Assembly (NCBI GenBank): GCA_937915545.1 | Contig: CALGIJ010000040.1 | Location: 1-64,000, forward strand | DNA from: an uncultured Desulfobacterales bacterium | Lineage (GTDB): Bacteria > Desulfobacterota > Desulfobulbia > Desulfobulbales > Desulfocapsaceae | Reading direction: 5' to 3' | DNA: 64,000 nt | Shown here: positions 16,371-26,049 of the stretch, piece after piece | Layout of the letters: every line of letters starts with the position of its first letter | Numbering within the stretch: position 1 is the first letter of the stretch | The notes under the pieces: generated by a model | Database searches by the model: none | What the model was told of the DNA's origin: nothing | Seen by the model: only the letters and a program-made list of their open reading frames with translations | Made by a program: the position numbers and the translations under genes

Positions 16371-18281
16371 ATGGGTCTGCACAGCATGAGAGCGATGGAA
16401 AGCGAAGCGCGGAGCGACAGTGGAGTGGAGGTGGCGTTCGAGGACAGTATCGATCTCGAACTGTTTTACGATGGCGCGGGACGCGGCGAGATTCTCGCCC
16501 AGCTTCTCGAGGCGGTGGCCGCGCCGGCGCCGCTGATGGTGCTTTCCGGTGGCGAGGGGTGTGGCAAGACGGCCATGTGTCGCATGCTCGAACGGCGCTG
16601 CAGCGAGGCGCTGCGGGTGGTCTTTTTCGCGACGACGGTGGAATCCTTCGAGGATGTGGTGCGCACGATCGCCGCTTCCCTGTCTCTGCACATCGGACAG
16701 TCCGAAGAGGGCCGGGGCATGGATGGCGCTGTCGATCAGATTGTCGCCCGACTTGCGGCGGAGGGGGCGGGGCTGCTGCTCATCTTCGACCAGGCCGAAG
16801 ATATCTATCTCGCCACCCTGGAGAGAATCCGCAAGATGCTTGACCGGGTGACGGCAGCGGGAGTCCGCCTGCAGATTCTCTTCTCCGGCCGCAAGACCTT
16901 TCTTGAGAATTGCGAACAGCTGGCGATTTGCGATTTTCGCACCAGCGAAGGCATTCATTTCGACCTGCCCCCCCTCGACGAACCGCAGACTGCCGCCTAC
17001 CTGCGCAGCATCGCGGCCAAGACCCTGCCAGCAGAAAAGGCCCGTGTTTTCAACGACGAGGTGGCGCGTAGCATTCACGGGCTCTCCAAGGGAGTGCCGC
17101 GGCGCATTAATCTTCTCGCCCAGGAGTCGCTGCGATCCCAAGGTAACGACATCTCGTTCATGACCCTGCTTGATACAGTGCAGGAAGACCTGGCTGGTGA
17201 AAAGACCGCCAAGCGGCCGCGGAGGCGGCTGGCGGATAGGCCTTCCTGGGGGTGGTGGGCGGGGGGGATTGGCGTGTTGCTGATATCCTTCCTGCTCTTT
17301 CGTCAGGCGCAGGAGACCCGGTTGAGTCACCAGGCCACGGCGAGTCAATCGCCCCAGAATGCAGGCCAGGTGAAGAAGGTTGGCAAGGGGGGCGAGGGCA
17401 GCGGCCAGCCTGAAGAGGCTGCGGCGCAGGCTTCTCCCTCCGAACGGCTGAGCGATGCTGCGCCGCCGTCGACTGAGCCAGCCATGGCCCGAGAGCATGG
17501 TCAAACCACGGGCATGCAGGATCCTGCCGTGATTGCAGCAGCTTCTCCTCACGAGACGAAGGAAGGTGAAGTCAGCGGATCGGGGAATGTCGTCAACACT
17601 GAGGCGGCGCCCTCGGTCGCCACGGTGACCGGCGCTCCAGAGATGCCCGGGGCTGTCGAGATCGAAGGTCCGCAGGCAGCCGAGGTGGTCGTCGAGGCGA
17701 CGACAGCCAAGATCGCAGCGGTGCCCGAGGCCCCCGTGAAGGCTGTCGCCGCCGAGGCAGCAGTCGAGGACCGCGCCGCCCGAAAGGGTGATAAGGTCAT
17801 CGCTCCGGCTGAGTTCAAAATCCCGGTTTTGCGGCAAGATCCTCCGAAAAAAGTTCGCCCGGCCTCCTGGTCGGACAAAGATGTCGATGCGGCAAAGACT
17901 GCGGCAAAGGGTGAAGGGGCCGATGCCACAGCGACGCTGACCGTCGACCAGATCTATCAGAAACGCCTGCAGGCAGGCTCTGGGTGGCTCGCCAGACAAA
18001 AGACCGAAAAATTCACCGTGCAACTGATGGTCTTAACGGCCAAGAATGCCGAGGCCAATTTCAAGAAGCTGTTGGGGCAGGCACCGTACCGGCAGGAAGC
18101 GGGGAACTTCTTTATTTTCAAAAAAAGCGGCTCGCCAGAAGTGGTCTGGGTATTCTATGGAGAATACCAATCGATGGAACTGGCCCGGGCCGCCCAGAGC
18201 AATTTACCGGCCTTCCTGCGCGAGCATCAGCCCTATGCCATTGCCGTCAAAGGCGCGGTGGCCAAAGTGCAGGGGAAATAG
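16371..18281 (+). CDS. DamX-like membrane protein: AAA ATPase, one membrane segment, SPOR domain
   Basis: A 636-residue protein of the ExeA/DamX type. The N-terminal cytoplasmic AAA domain has Walker A SGGEGCGKT (59-67), Walker B LLLIFDQAED and a sensor-like GLSKGVPRRINLLAQ. A single membrane span (GGIGVLLISFLLF, about 290-305) follows, then an Ala/Pro/Glu-rich linker of roughly 250 residues. The C-terminal SPOR domain begins at KFTVQLMVLTAKNAE. SPOR domains bind denuded peptidoglycan at division sites, so a role in septation or envelope organisation is likely. In-frame ATGs at 16386 and 16395 are equally plausible starts, since no strong ribosome site marks any of them. The gene stands alone, divergent from aat. 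Confidence 0.8.
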   Translation: MGLHSMRAMESEARSDSGVEVAFEDSIDLELFYDGAGRGEILAQLLEAVAAPAPLMVLSGGEGCGKTAMCRMLERRCSEALRVVFFATTVESFEDVVRTIAASLSLHIGQSEEGRGMDGAVDQIVARLAAEGAGLLLIFDQAEDIYLATLERIRKMLDRVTAAGVRLQILFSGRKTFLENCEQLAICDFRTSEGIHFDLPPLDEPQTAAYLRSIAAKTLPAEKARVFNDEVARSIHGLSKGVPRRINLLAQESLRSQGNDISFMTLLDTVQEDLAGEKTAKRPRRRLADRPSWGWWAGGIGVLLISFLLFRQAQETRLSHQATASQSPQNAGQVKKVGKGGEGSGQPEEAAAQASPSERLSDAAPPSTEPAMAREHGQTTGMQDPAVIAAASPHETKEGEVSGSGNVVNTEAAPSVATVTGAPEMPGAVEIEGPQAAEVVVEATTAKIAAVPEAPVKAVAAEAAVEDRAARKGDKVIAPAEFKIPVLRQDPPKKVRPASWSDKDVDAAKTAAKGEGADATATLTVDQIYQKRLQAGSGWLARQKTEKFTVQLMVLTAKNAEANFKKLLGQAPYRQEAGNFFIFKKSGSPEVVWVFYGEYQSMELARAAQSNLPAFLREHQPYAIAVKGAVAKVQGK

Positions 18282-18628
18282 TTTTTCGGGCTGATCAAAG
18301 CCGCGGCGGTCGATTCCACCTTCTTGTGCCACGTAACCGGCCAGCTGTCACCCGCTTGGGCGAAAATACACAGGGTTGCCCGTCAAAAGCATCCCTGTGT
18401 TATTTGGCCTGGAAGCTATCGAGATTATCGCTAACCTCTTCATTTTGAATAGCAAAAAATTGTCGGAACTGGGTCAGGCCGAAAGCCATTTGCTGAAATT
18501 GGTGAACTGGGTGGGGAGGTAATCTGGGGAGTCGGAATGACTAAGGGCCATCTTGAACATCCTCCGGCGTACAGGAAGGTGAACAAGATGGCCCTTAGTC
18601 AACCACATTTACTGCAATATCAATCACT
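18282..18628. other. Gene-free stretch with two hairpins
   Basis: About 350 bases with no convincing coding frame. A hairpin with arms ACACAGGG (18368-18375) and CCCTGTGT (18393-18400), followed by TTATTT, may terminate the AAA-SPOR gene. A second, much longer inverted repeat at 18538-18601 is listed separately. Confidence 0.5.
18538..18601. repeat. Long inverted repeat, 18-bp perfect arms
   Basis: Arms at 18538-18555 and 18584-18601 are perfectly complementary (TGACTAAGGGCCATCTTG and its complement). They enclose 28 bases that can pair further with a few mismatches, leaving a loop of about eight bases. No T-run follows on either strand. It lies 28 bases beyond the 3' end of tRNA-Ala. It could terminate that tRNA, or be a small mobile or REP-like palindrome; one copy is visible in this window. 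Confidence 0.75.
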
Positions 18629-18704
18629 TGGTGGAGCTAGACGGGATCGAACCGACGACCTCTTGACTGCCAGTCAAGCGCTCTCCCAGCTGAGCTATAG
18701 CCCC
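18629..18704 (-). tRNA. tRNA-Ala (anticodon GGC)
   Basis: A 76-base cloverleaf read on the minus strand: acceptor GGGGCTA / TAGCTCC with CCA encoded, D-arm GCTCAGCTGGGAGAGC, anticodon loop CTGGCAG, and T-loop GGTTCGATCC. The GGC anticodon decodes GCC and GCU. Confidence 0.96.
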
Positions 18705-18733
18705 AAAAATCGCTCATCCGTAAAACACGGACA

Positions 18734-18762
18734 TCAATACCAGGGTTTCAAGGGCGTGTCAA
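18734..18762 (-). promoter_or_regulatory. Candidate tRNA-Ala promoter
   Basis: On the minus strand TTGACA (18757-18762) is separated by 17 bases from TATTGA (18734-18739). The predicted start is about 22 bases before the mature tRNA 5' end. Confidence 0.6.
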
Positions 18763-18802
18763 CAGAAAACAGGCACTTCTTTTAAGGAAACCAGCATAAT
18801 TG

Positions 18803-18831
18803 TTGCCAACCACCGGGAGGTTTGGTAAACT
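18803..18831 (+). promoter_or_regulatory. Candidate promoter of the mre operon
   Basis: TTGCCA (18803-18808), a 17-base spacer and TAAACT (18826-18831), about 135 bases before the mreB ATG. The match is moderate. Confidence 0.4.
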
Positions 18832-18835
18832 TTGA

Positions 18836-20005
<1,170 letters not shown>

Positions 20006-20089
20006 CAGAGCGTCAGGGCCCACTGCCGGAACGACCGCGACGGCGGTACCATCGCGGTTTCAGGTTTCGCTCATCCAACGAAGGGATTT

Positions 20090-20968
20090 GTGCGCAAGAA
20101 TTCCAAAGCCCATCAGGAACGGTCGGTTGGTTCCACCGTCCGGGTTCTGTTGCTGATCACCCTGCTGCTCGTCGTCGGTCTGTTGCTCCTTGCCGCCATG
20201 CTTGGTGGCAAATTCGGACCGCTGCACCAGCTGACCCTTGATTTCATTGGGCCATTGCAAAGTGTGGTGACCCGCACCGCCACCGGAGTCGTCAACCTCA
20301 AAAACGACTACGTGGCTCTGCTCGACGTGCGCGATGAGAACAAGAAGCTCCAGGCGCAGATCGACAGGTATCTCAACGAACTTGGGGAATACCGCGAAGG
20401 CTACAGCACCTATCGCCATCTCCAGGAACTTCTCGAGATGAAGGAGAAGCTGACCTTCAAGCCTATCGCAGCCAGGGTGGTTGGCAAGGAACCCTCCTAC
20501 TGGTACCAGACCATCGTTGTCGACCGCGGCAGGAACGACGATATTCTCGAGGGTATGATCGCTCTCGCTCCTGGTGGGGTGGTCGGGCAGGTGCTGCATA
20601 CCGCAGAGAACTACTCCAAAATCCTTCTCGCCAACGCGCCGAGCAGTGCCATCGACGCCATGGTGCAGAAGAGCCGCATCAGAGGGATACTCAAAGGGGC
20701 AGGGGAGAAGGGCTATGTGCTGCAGTATGTCTTGAAGACGGCCGATGTCGAGGTCGGCGATCATATCGTCACTGCCGGTATCGGTGGCATCTTTCCCGCC
20801 GGCATCCCCCTGGGGCGGATCTCGAAAATCGAGAAGAAGCAGCGTGGTATGTTCCAGGAGATCGAGGTCGAGCCATCCATCGATTTCCAGAAGCTCGAGT
20901 ACGTGCTCCTCGATCCCACCGATCGCAAATCGATGCTTGATTCTCTGAATATGTCGCCCAAGAGGTAG
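20090..20968 (+). CDS. mreC: Rod-shape-determining protein MreC
   Basis: Periplasmic scaffold that activates PBP2 and RodA in the elongasome. The 292-residue product has one N-terminal membrane span (VRVLLLITLLLVVGLLLLAAM), a coiled-coil segment (about 70-110) and the beta-barrel core typical of MreC (VVGKEPSYWYQTIVVDRG, GVVGQV, VTAGIGGIFPAGIPLG). The GTG start is preceded by GAAGGGA. It follows mreB by 84 bases and precedes mreD by two. Confidence 0.95.
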   Translation: MRKNSKAHQERSVGSTVRVLLLITLLLVVGLLLLAAMLGGKFGPLHQLTLDFIGPLQSVVTRTATGVVNLKNDYVALLDVRDENKKLQAQIDRYLNELGEYREGYSTYRHLQELLEMKEKLTFKPIAARVVGKEPSYWYQTIVVDRGRNDDILEGMIALAPGGVVGQVLHTAENYSKILLANAPSSAIDAMVQKSRIRGILKGAGEKGYVLQYVLKTADVEVGDHIVTAGIGGIFPAGIPLGRISKIEKKQRGMFQEIEVEPSIDFQKLEYVLLDPTDRKSMLDSLNMSPKR

Positions 20969-20970
20969 CC

Positions 20971-21507
20971 GTGGCGATTCCGGTTATCGTCTTCTGGGCC
21001 ATCGGGGTGGCGCTGATTGTCGTGCAGACCACCCTGCTCGAGCATCTCCCGGTGTGGCTGGCGCGGCCAGATCTGCTCTACGTGCTGGTGGCTTTTCTCG
21101 CCTACCGTTTCGCATGGATCCCCGGCATAGCCGTTGTCTTCTCGCTGACGTGGATGGTCGATGTGGTTGCCGGCATCTATATGGGTCTCTATCCTCTGGC
21201 TTGCCTGCTCGCCTTCACTGCCTTGAAAACCATGTCCACCAAAAGCCTGCTCAAGGAATCCACCTACCAGATTCCTTTGGTCGGCTTGAGCTTCTTCCTC
21301 ACCCAGATCTTTCTTTATTTCGTGAGTTCGCTGCTTCTGCCCGATATACTGCCGGAGTGGTCGTGGCCGGGGAGCATGCAGCGCACCATCCTTGTCGTTC
21401 TCTCTGCCATTCCACTCTTTGTTCTCTTCAACCGCCTCAACGAATATCTTCTCAAGCGTCGTCTCCGCGGCAAGGCTCCGCGCAGGCGCCCACCCCGGCC
21501 GTTATGA
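20971..21507 (+). CDS. mreD: Rod-shape-determining protein MreD
   Basis: Integral membrane subunit of the elongasome, 178 residues, with five or six hydrophobic helices and the family-type segment VVAGIYMGLYPLACLLAF. A basic C-terminus (RRLRGKAPRRRPPRPL) is predicted to be cytoplasmic. GTG start two bases after mreC; its stop overlaps the mrdA start by four bases, implying translational coupling. Confidence 0.9.
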   Translation: MAIPVIVFWAIGVALIVVQTTLLEHLPVWLARPDLLYVLVAFLAYRFAWIPGIAVVFSLTWMVDVVAGIYMGLYPLACLLAFTALKTMSTKSLLKESTYQIPLVGLSFFLTQIFLYFVSSLLLPDILPEWSWPGSMQRTILVVLSAIPLFVLFNRLNEYLLKRRLRGKAPRRRPPRPL

Positions 21508-23447
21508 ATCAGGAAGAAGAAAACGGTCTTAAACTGGCCTTTTCCGAGATCGAGGAAATCGAAGAACGGGACGATACCACCCTAGATCTCCTCAAAAAGA
21601 GGCTGCTCGGGGTGTCGGTGGTGGTGCTCTTTTTCTTCGTGGTCATCATTCTGCGTCTCTGGAATCTGCAGATCGTTGAAGGCCCGGAGTACGAAAAGCG
21701 TTCCTTCGGCAACCGTGTGCGCATTCGGGATATCGCCGCGCCGCGCGGACATATTCTCGATCGTAACGGCCGAGAGATCGTCACCAACCGGCCTTCCTTT
21801 GATGTCCTTCTCATCCAGGAGGACAGCAGCGATATCGGCGATGTCCTGGGAAGGATCGCCCCGGTGCTCAAGGTCGATGTTTCCGATCTTTGGGCCAAGG
21901 TGCGCGAGGCCTCCGGCAACCCGCGTTACATGCCGGTGCGCCTCAAGGAGGATATCGATTGGGAGACGCTCGCCTATCTGGAAAACCATAACCGTGATTT
22001 CTCCGGTATCCGCATCGAAGTGCAGCCGGTGAGGGTTTACCACTATGACGACCTCGCCGCCAACACCATCGGCTACCTTGGCGCCATCTCCAAAAAGGAA
22101 CTCGATGAGGCTGACAAGACGCTCTATTCCGGCGAAGACATCATTGGCAAGAAAGGGATCGAGAAGTTGCGCGAGAAAGACCTCCGCGGCCAGAAAGGAC
22201 AAAGCTTTTCCGAGGTCGACGCCAGGGGCTTCGAACAAAAACAGCTCAAGACCGTCGAACCCCTCTCCGGCAAAGAGATTCGTCTTACTCTCGACGTAGA
22301 TCTGCAGCAGATCGCCGAGAGCTATATGGCCGCCGGCGACAAGGCCGGCGCAGTGGTGGTCATGGAGGTCAATACCGGACGGTTGCTTACGGCTGTGTCC
22401 GCACCAAGCATCAAGATCAAGGAATTCATCGGCGGCATCTCTCAGGAGCAGTGGAAGGCGCTCCTCGACAACCCTAAACACCCCCTGATCAACAAGGTGG
22501 TTCAGGCCACCTATCCACCTGGTTCAACCTACAAAATGGTCACCGCCCTGACTGGCCTTGCCAAAGGGGCCGTGGACGAAAACACCTCGGTCTATTGTCC
22601 TGGGTATTATACCTTCGGCAACCGAACCTACCGCTGCTGGCGGCACAGCGGCCACGGCACGGTCAGCCTGACCCGGGCCATCGGCGAATCCTGTGACGTG
22701 TATTTCTACCAGGTCGGCCAACGGGTCGGTGTCGATGCCCTGGCGGAATATGCCCAGAAGCTGGGTCTTGGTCTCAAGACCGGCGTCGAGATGGAGTACG
22801 AGAGGGAGGGGCTGGCCCCAACGAGAAAATGGAAGCTCAAAGCCCGGAAGTCCAAATGGCAGGATGGTGAAACGCTTTCCGTGGCCATCGGCCAGGGCTT
22901 CAACCTTGCCAGCCCTCTGCAGATTTGCGTTATGACCGCCGCTCTCGCCAACGGCGGCAAGGTCTACAAGCCGAAGCTGGTCGAGCAGGTGGTCGATCTC
23001 GACGGCACCATCGTCGAGAGTCTGCAGCCGGAGTTGGTCAGCCAGATCAGCGGGTACGACAAATACTTCAAATTGATCCGGCGGGGCATGGAAGAGGTGG
23101 TGCAAGGCAAGTCAGGCACGGCGCGCAATGTCGCCATTCCTGGCCTGCGTATCGCCGGCAAGACAGGTACCGCGCAGGTGGTGCGTCTGGCGCAGTACAA
23201 GGGGCTGAGGGAGAGTGACATCCCCTATCAGTACCGAGACCACGCCTGGTTCACCTGCTACGCCCCGGCGGAGAATCCGGAGATTGCCGTTACCGTGCTG
23301 GTGGAGCATGGACTCCATGGCGGTTCGGGGGCCGGCCCCATCGCCCGGGCGGTGATGAATAGGTATTTCAAGGGAAAAACGGGAGTCGCCGATCCGGGGC
23401 AAGTGGCTCCAGTGGTTATCGACCCGGAAGACGGGACAATCGAATGA
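21504..23447 (+). CDS. mrdA: Penicillin-binding protein 2 (elongation transpeptidase)
   Basis: Class B PBP that crosslinks peptidoglycan during cell elongation, paired with RodA. The 647-residue protein has one N-terminal membrane anchor (about 38-58) and a pedestal domain (APRGHILDRNGREIV). The transpeptidase carries the catalytic motifs STYK at 341-344 (nucleophile S341), SCD at 396-398 and KTGTAQ at 553-558. An open frame extends far upstream within mreD, but the ATG at 21504 overlaps the mreD stop as ATGA and gives the normal N-terminus. Its own stop overlaps rodA in the same way. Confidence 0.96.
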   Translation: MNQEEENGLKLAFSEIEEIEERDDTTLDLLKKRLLGVSVVVLFFFVVIILRLWNLQIVEGPEYEKRSFGNRVRIRDIAAPRGHILDRNGREIVTNRPSFDVLLIQEDSSDIGDVLGRIAPVLKVDVSDLWAKVREASGNPRYMPVRLKEDIDWETLAYLENHNRDFSGIRIEVQPVRVYHYDDLAANTIGYLGAISKKELDEADKTLYSGEDIIGKKGIEKLREKDLRGQKGQSFSEVDARGFEQKQLKTVEPLSGKEIRLTLDVDLQQIAESYMAAGDKAGAVVVMEVNTGRLLTAVSAPSIKIKEFIGGISQEQWKALLDNPKHPLINKVVQATYPPGSTYKMVTALTGLAKGAVDENTSVYCPGYYTFGNRTYRCWRHSGHGTVSLTRAIGESCDVYFYQVGQRVGVDALAEYAQKLGLGLKTGVEMEYEREGLAPTRKWKLKARKSKWQDGETLSVAIGQGFNLASPLQICVMTAALANGGKVYKPKLVEQVVDLDGTIVESLQPELVSQISGYDKYFKLIRRGMEEVVQGKSGTARNVAIPGLRIAGKTGTAQVVRLAQYKGLRESDIPYQYRDHAWFTCYAPAENPEIAVTVLVEHGLHGGSGAGPIARAVMNRYFKGKTGVADPGQVAPVVIDPEDGTIE

Positions 23448-24562
23448 TCCGTATCGACCGCAGGCTGTTCGCGCATTTCGATGTGGTGCTGATGCTGCTG
23501 ATCCTGTTGATCTGCACCATGGCTTTCTTCAACCTCTACAGCGCCTCCTTCCCACCCAAGGGGGGAGCCACGCCCTATATCAGGCAGGGTTATTTCTTCC
23601 TCATGGCCCTCTGTGCCTTCCTCTTCGTCATCTCCTTCGATTATCAGGCCCTCCATACCTGGAACTATCCCATTTACGGGCTGGTGATCATCCTGCTCAT
23701 TCTCGCCGAGACAGTCGGCAATACCGCCGGCGGAGCCCAGCGCTGGATCGATCTCGGATTTTTCAAGCTGCAGCCATCGGAACCGGCCAAACTGATGTTG
23801 ATCATTACCCTGGCGAGCTATTTCTCGCGGCGCGAGGCGAGCGATGGCTATTCCATTAAGGATCTGGTGGTCCCGGGGATCCTCACCGGGGTGCCTTTCA
23901 TCCTCATTCTCCTGCAGCCGGATCTTGGTACGGCCCTGATGCTGGTGATCATCGCCGGCTCGATGGCGATGTTCGTCAAGCTGCGCTTTTCCACCTATGT
24001 CATTCTTGGCACAATCGCTCTTGGGCTCGGTGTCTTCGCCTGGGAAAAAGTGCTCAAACCCTATCAGAAACAGCGTATCTTCACCTTCCTCGAGCCAGAG
24101 AAAGACCCCATGGGGCACGGCTACCAGGTGCTGCAGTCGAAGATCGCCGTCGGCAGCGGTGGCAAGTTCGGCAAAGGCTACCTGGAAGGCACCCAGGGTC
24201 ATCTCAGCTTCCTGCCAGAACGCCATACCGACTTCGCTTTCTCCGTCTGGGGAGAGGAGTGGGGCTTTACCGGCAGTCTCATTCTCATCGGTGTCTATTT
24301 TTTTCTCATCCTCTGGGGGCTTTACGTGGCCATGCATGCCAAGGACCGCTTCGGGGTGCTTCTTGCCTTCGGCGTGGTGTCGCTGATCTTCTGGCAGGCG
24401 GTGATAAACCTCTGTATGGTTCTCGGCTTTCTGCCAGTGGTCGGCATACCTCTGCCGCTCTTTTCCTACGGCGGGTCATCGCTGATGACGACGATGATCG
24501 GCCTGGGCATCCTCATGAACGTGCGCATGCGGCGCTTTCCCAGTTCCCTGGCTCGGGAGTGA
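23444..24562 (+). CDS. rodA: Peptidoglycan glycosyltransferase RodA
   Basis: SEDS-family polytopic glycosyltransferase that polymerises lipid II during elongation. The 372-residue product has about ten membrane helices and family motifs AGGAQRWIDLGFFKLQPSE, LLQPDLGTALM, and GIPLPLFSYGGSSLM near the C-terminus. The periplasmic loop Asp essential in SEDS proteins is likely the one in LPERHTDFAFSV. Last gene of the rod-shape operon; four-base overlap with mrdA. It converges on hemH with four bases between the stops and no obvious terminator. Confidence 0.96.
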   Translation: MIRIDRRLFAHFDVVLMLLILLICTMAFFNLYSASFPPKGGATPYIRQGYFFLMALCAFLFVISFDYQALHTWNYPIYGLVIILLILAETVGNTAGGAQRWIDLGFFKLQPSEPAKLMLIITLASYFSRREASDGYSIKDLVVPGILTGVPFILILLQPDLGTALMLVIIAGSMAMFVKLRFSTYVILGTIALGLGVFAWEKVLKPYQKQRIFTFLEPEKDPMGHGYQVLQSKIAVGSGGKFGKGYLEGTQGHLSFLPERHTDFAFSVWGEEWGFTGSLILIGVYFFLILWGLYVAMHAKDRFGVLLAFGVVSLIFWQAVINLCMVLGFLPVVGIPLPLFSYGGSSLMTTMIGLGILMNVRMRRFPSSLARE

Positions 24563-24566
24563 CGTC

Positions 24567-25547
24567 CTAGGCGGCGAGGACCAATTCGCGCAGGGCGGCG
24601 ATGAATGACCCCCGATCATTGAGCGAGGGGCAGGAACGCAGGCGCATTCCCAGCGCGGCGGCCTGGTCCCTGAAGAGCATATCGATTTCGTAGAGGGTCT
24701 CGATGTGGTCGGAGACGAAGCTGATTGGCAGCACCAGAATATTCCTGCATCCTTCATCGGCGAGACGCGTTATCGTCTCCGCGGTCGACGGGCCCAGCCA
24801 CTGCACAGGGCCGCTCCTGCTCTGGTAGCATATCCGCCCCGGCAGTCCGGTCAGCCGTTCCAGGGCGGTTATGGTCGTGTGGAGGTGGTCGACATAGGGG
24901 TCGCCTTCCTCGATGAACGACACCGGCAGGCTATGGGCGCTGTAGATCAGCGTCGGCTGGACGCCTTCGCCAAACGACCTGCGCCCTTCTGCGACGGTCT
25001 CCGCCAGCGCGCGGATATAGGAAGGCTGTTCCGGCCAAAAGTCGATGCTGCGTACCGGCAAGCGAGGGGCAAGGCGTCGCAGCTGGCGGTGGAATTCGGC
25101 CAGCGACGATCCGGTCGTGGCCTTGGAATAATGGGGATAGAGGCTGAGAAGGATGAGGCGCTCGACCTTGGCTGCGAGCATCTCGTCGATGGCGTCCTCC
25201 GCCGAGGGGCCCCAGTAGCGCATGGCCATGGTCACCGTGAAGTCTCCATCTTCGTGCAGGGCTGCAGCCAGCGCCAGGGCCTGCCGACTGGTAATCGCTT
25301 TCAACGGCGAGCCGCCGCCGATGCGGGCGTAGTTGGCCATGCTCTTCGGAGCACGGCGCCGGGAGATGAGCCAGGCCAGGGGTTTTTGCATGAAAGGCGG
25401 GCCGAGGCGGATGATCTCCCTGTCACAGAACAGATTGTAGAGAAAGGGCCGGACATCTTCCTGGCGATCTGGGCCACCCATGTTGAGAAGGACGACGCCG
25501 GTCGCTCCCGGGACTGGGGAAAATGGATTCATGGCTGGTTGTGTCAC
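24567..25547 (-). CDS. hemH: Ferrochelatase (HemH family)
   Basis: Inserts a divalent metal into a porphyrin-type macrocycle at the end of heme synthesis. The 326-residue protein has the N-terminal GVVLLNMGGPD signature, the catalytic His in YSAHSLPVSF and the conserved acidic segment SFVSDHIETLYEID. Sulfate reducers often make heme by the siroheme route, where coproporphyrin is the ferrochelatase substrate, so the exact substrate is uncertain. The start is GTG at 25547 or ATG at 25532; neither has a strong ribosome site. Expressed alone, convergent with rodA. Confidence 0.93.
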   Translation of the reverse strand: MTQPAMNPFSPVPGATGVVLLNMGGPDRQEDVRPFLYNLFCDREIIRLGPPFMQKPLAWLISRRRAPKSMANYARIGGGSPLKAITSRQALALAAALHEDGDFTVTMAMRYWGPSAEDAIDEMLAAKVERLILLSLYPHYSKATTGSSLAEFHRQLRRLAPRLPVRSIDFWPEQPSYIRALAETVAEGRRSFGEGVQPTLIYSAHSLPVSFIEEGDPYVDHLHTTITALERLTGLPGRICYQSRSGPVQWLGPSTAETITRLADEGCRNILVLPISFVSDHIETLYEIDMLFRDQAAALGMRLRSCPSLNDRGSFIAALRELVLAA

Positions 25548-25790
25548 CCCGAGTTGCGGAGCGGAGGAGGGAAAATTATCGAGGCATTTCCAGGGGAGGT
25601 ATATCCGGCTGGTACGACAAGCCAGTGGGAATGCGTTTCTATTCGGGAAGTTACATGGCGCGTTGCACGGTAAATCTGCATGTGGGCAAGTATTTTACTG
25701 GTTCCGTATGGAGATATCCAGGGTTGTCGCTGAAATTGCCTTAAATTTTTCCCGGGCAGCGTTGGGACTTCGAAAAGTGTTTGGAGTCGC
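25548..25790. other. Gene-free stretch between hemH and the next promoter
   Basis: About 240 bases separate the divergent hemH start from the promoter at 25791. Short open frames are present on both strands, but none has a convincing ribosome site or protein-like composition. I see no repeat or clear hemH promoter. Confidence 0.4.
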
Positions 25791-25818
25791 TTGATTATCC
25801 TCGGTGGGGCAATATAAT
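25791..25818 (+). promoter_or_regulatory. Strong sigma-70-type promoter before the structured leader
   Basis: TTGATT (25791-25796), a 16-base spacer and a perfect TATAAT (25813-25818). The predicted start near 25825 is about 225 bases before the HPF-cold-shock ATG and only a few bases before a long-range RNA stem. Confidence 0.75.
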
Positions 25819-25824
25819 ATAGCC

Positions 25825-26049
25825 ATAAGCGGAGCGCCTGGCGGTTGTTGCGGCTCTTCTACCCTCCTGGGGACAAAGCCCGACATCACCACATCCAAGG
25901 CTGCTTGCAAGCGGCATGGATGGTTGGGCGACAACGAGAGAAGACGACAGGCGGCACCAGCCGCCGGCGCTTCGCAAGGGATTGCATCGCGAGATGCGTG
26001 AGGCGAACGACGGGTTTCCCGTCGTTTGGATCCGAGATGGAGGAACTCT
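25825..26049 (+). ncRNA. Highly structured leader or small RNA (6S-like layout possible)
   Basis: From the predicted start, 25829-25844 pairs with 25961-25975 over 15 bp, counting one G-T pair and one bulged T, closing a domain of about 145 bases. Inside it are single-stranded-looking flanks and a hairpin at 25878-25929. A competing local hairpin GGCGGC-ACCA-GCCGCC (25950-25965) overlaps the 3' half of the closing stem. Two more perfect hairpins follow: 25984-25997 and the 9-bp AACGACGGG / CCCGTCGTT at 26006-26026. The layout, a closed rod with an internal bubble right after a strong promoter, recalls 6S RNA. A long 5' UTR controlling a cold-shock-domain gene is the main alternative. No T-run marks a terminator before the ATG. 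Confidence 0.5.

Noticed and set aside
21054..21503. N-terminal extension of PBP2 across mreD
   Set aside because: The extension is mreD read in another frame; the ATGA overlap and family N-terminus place the start at 21504.
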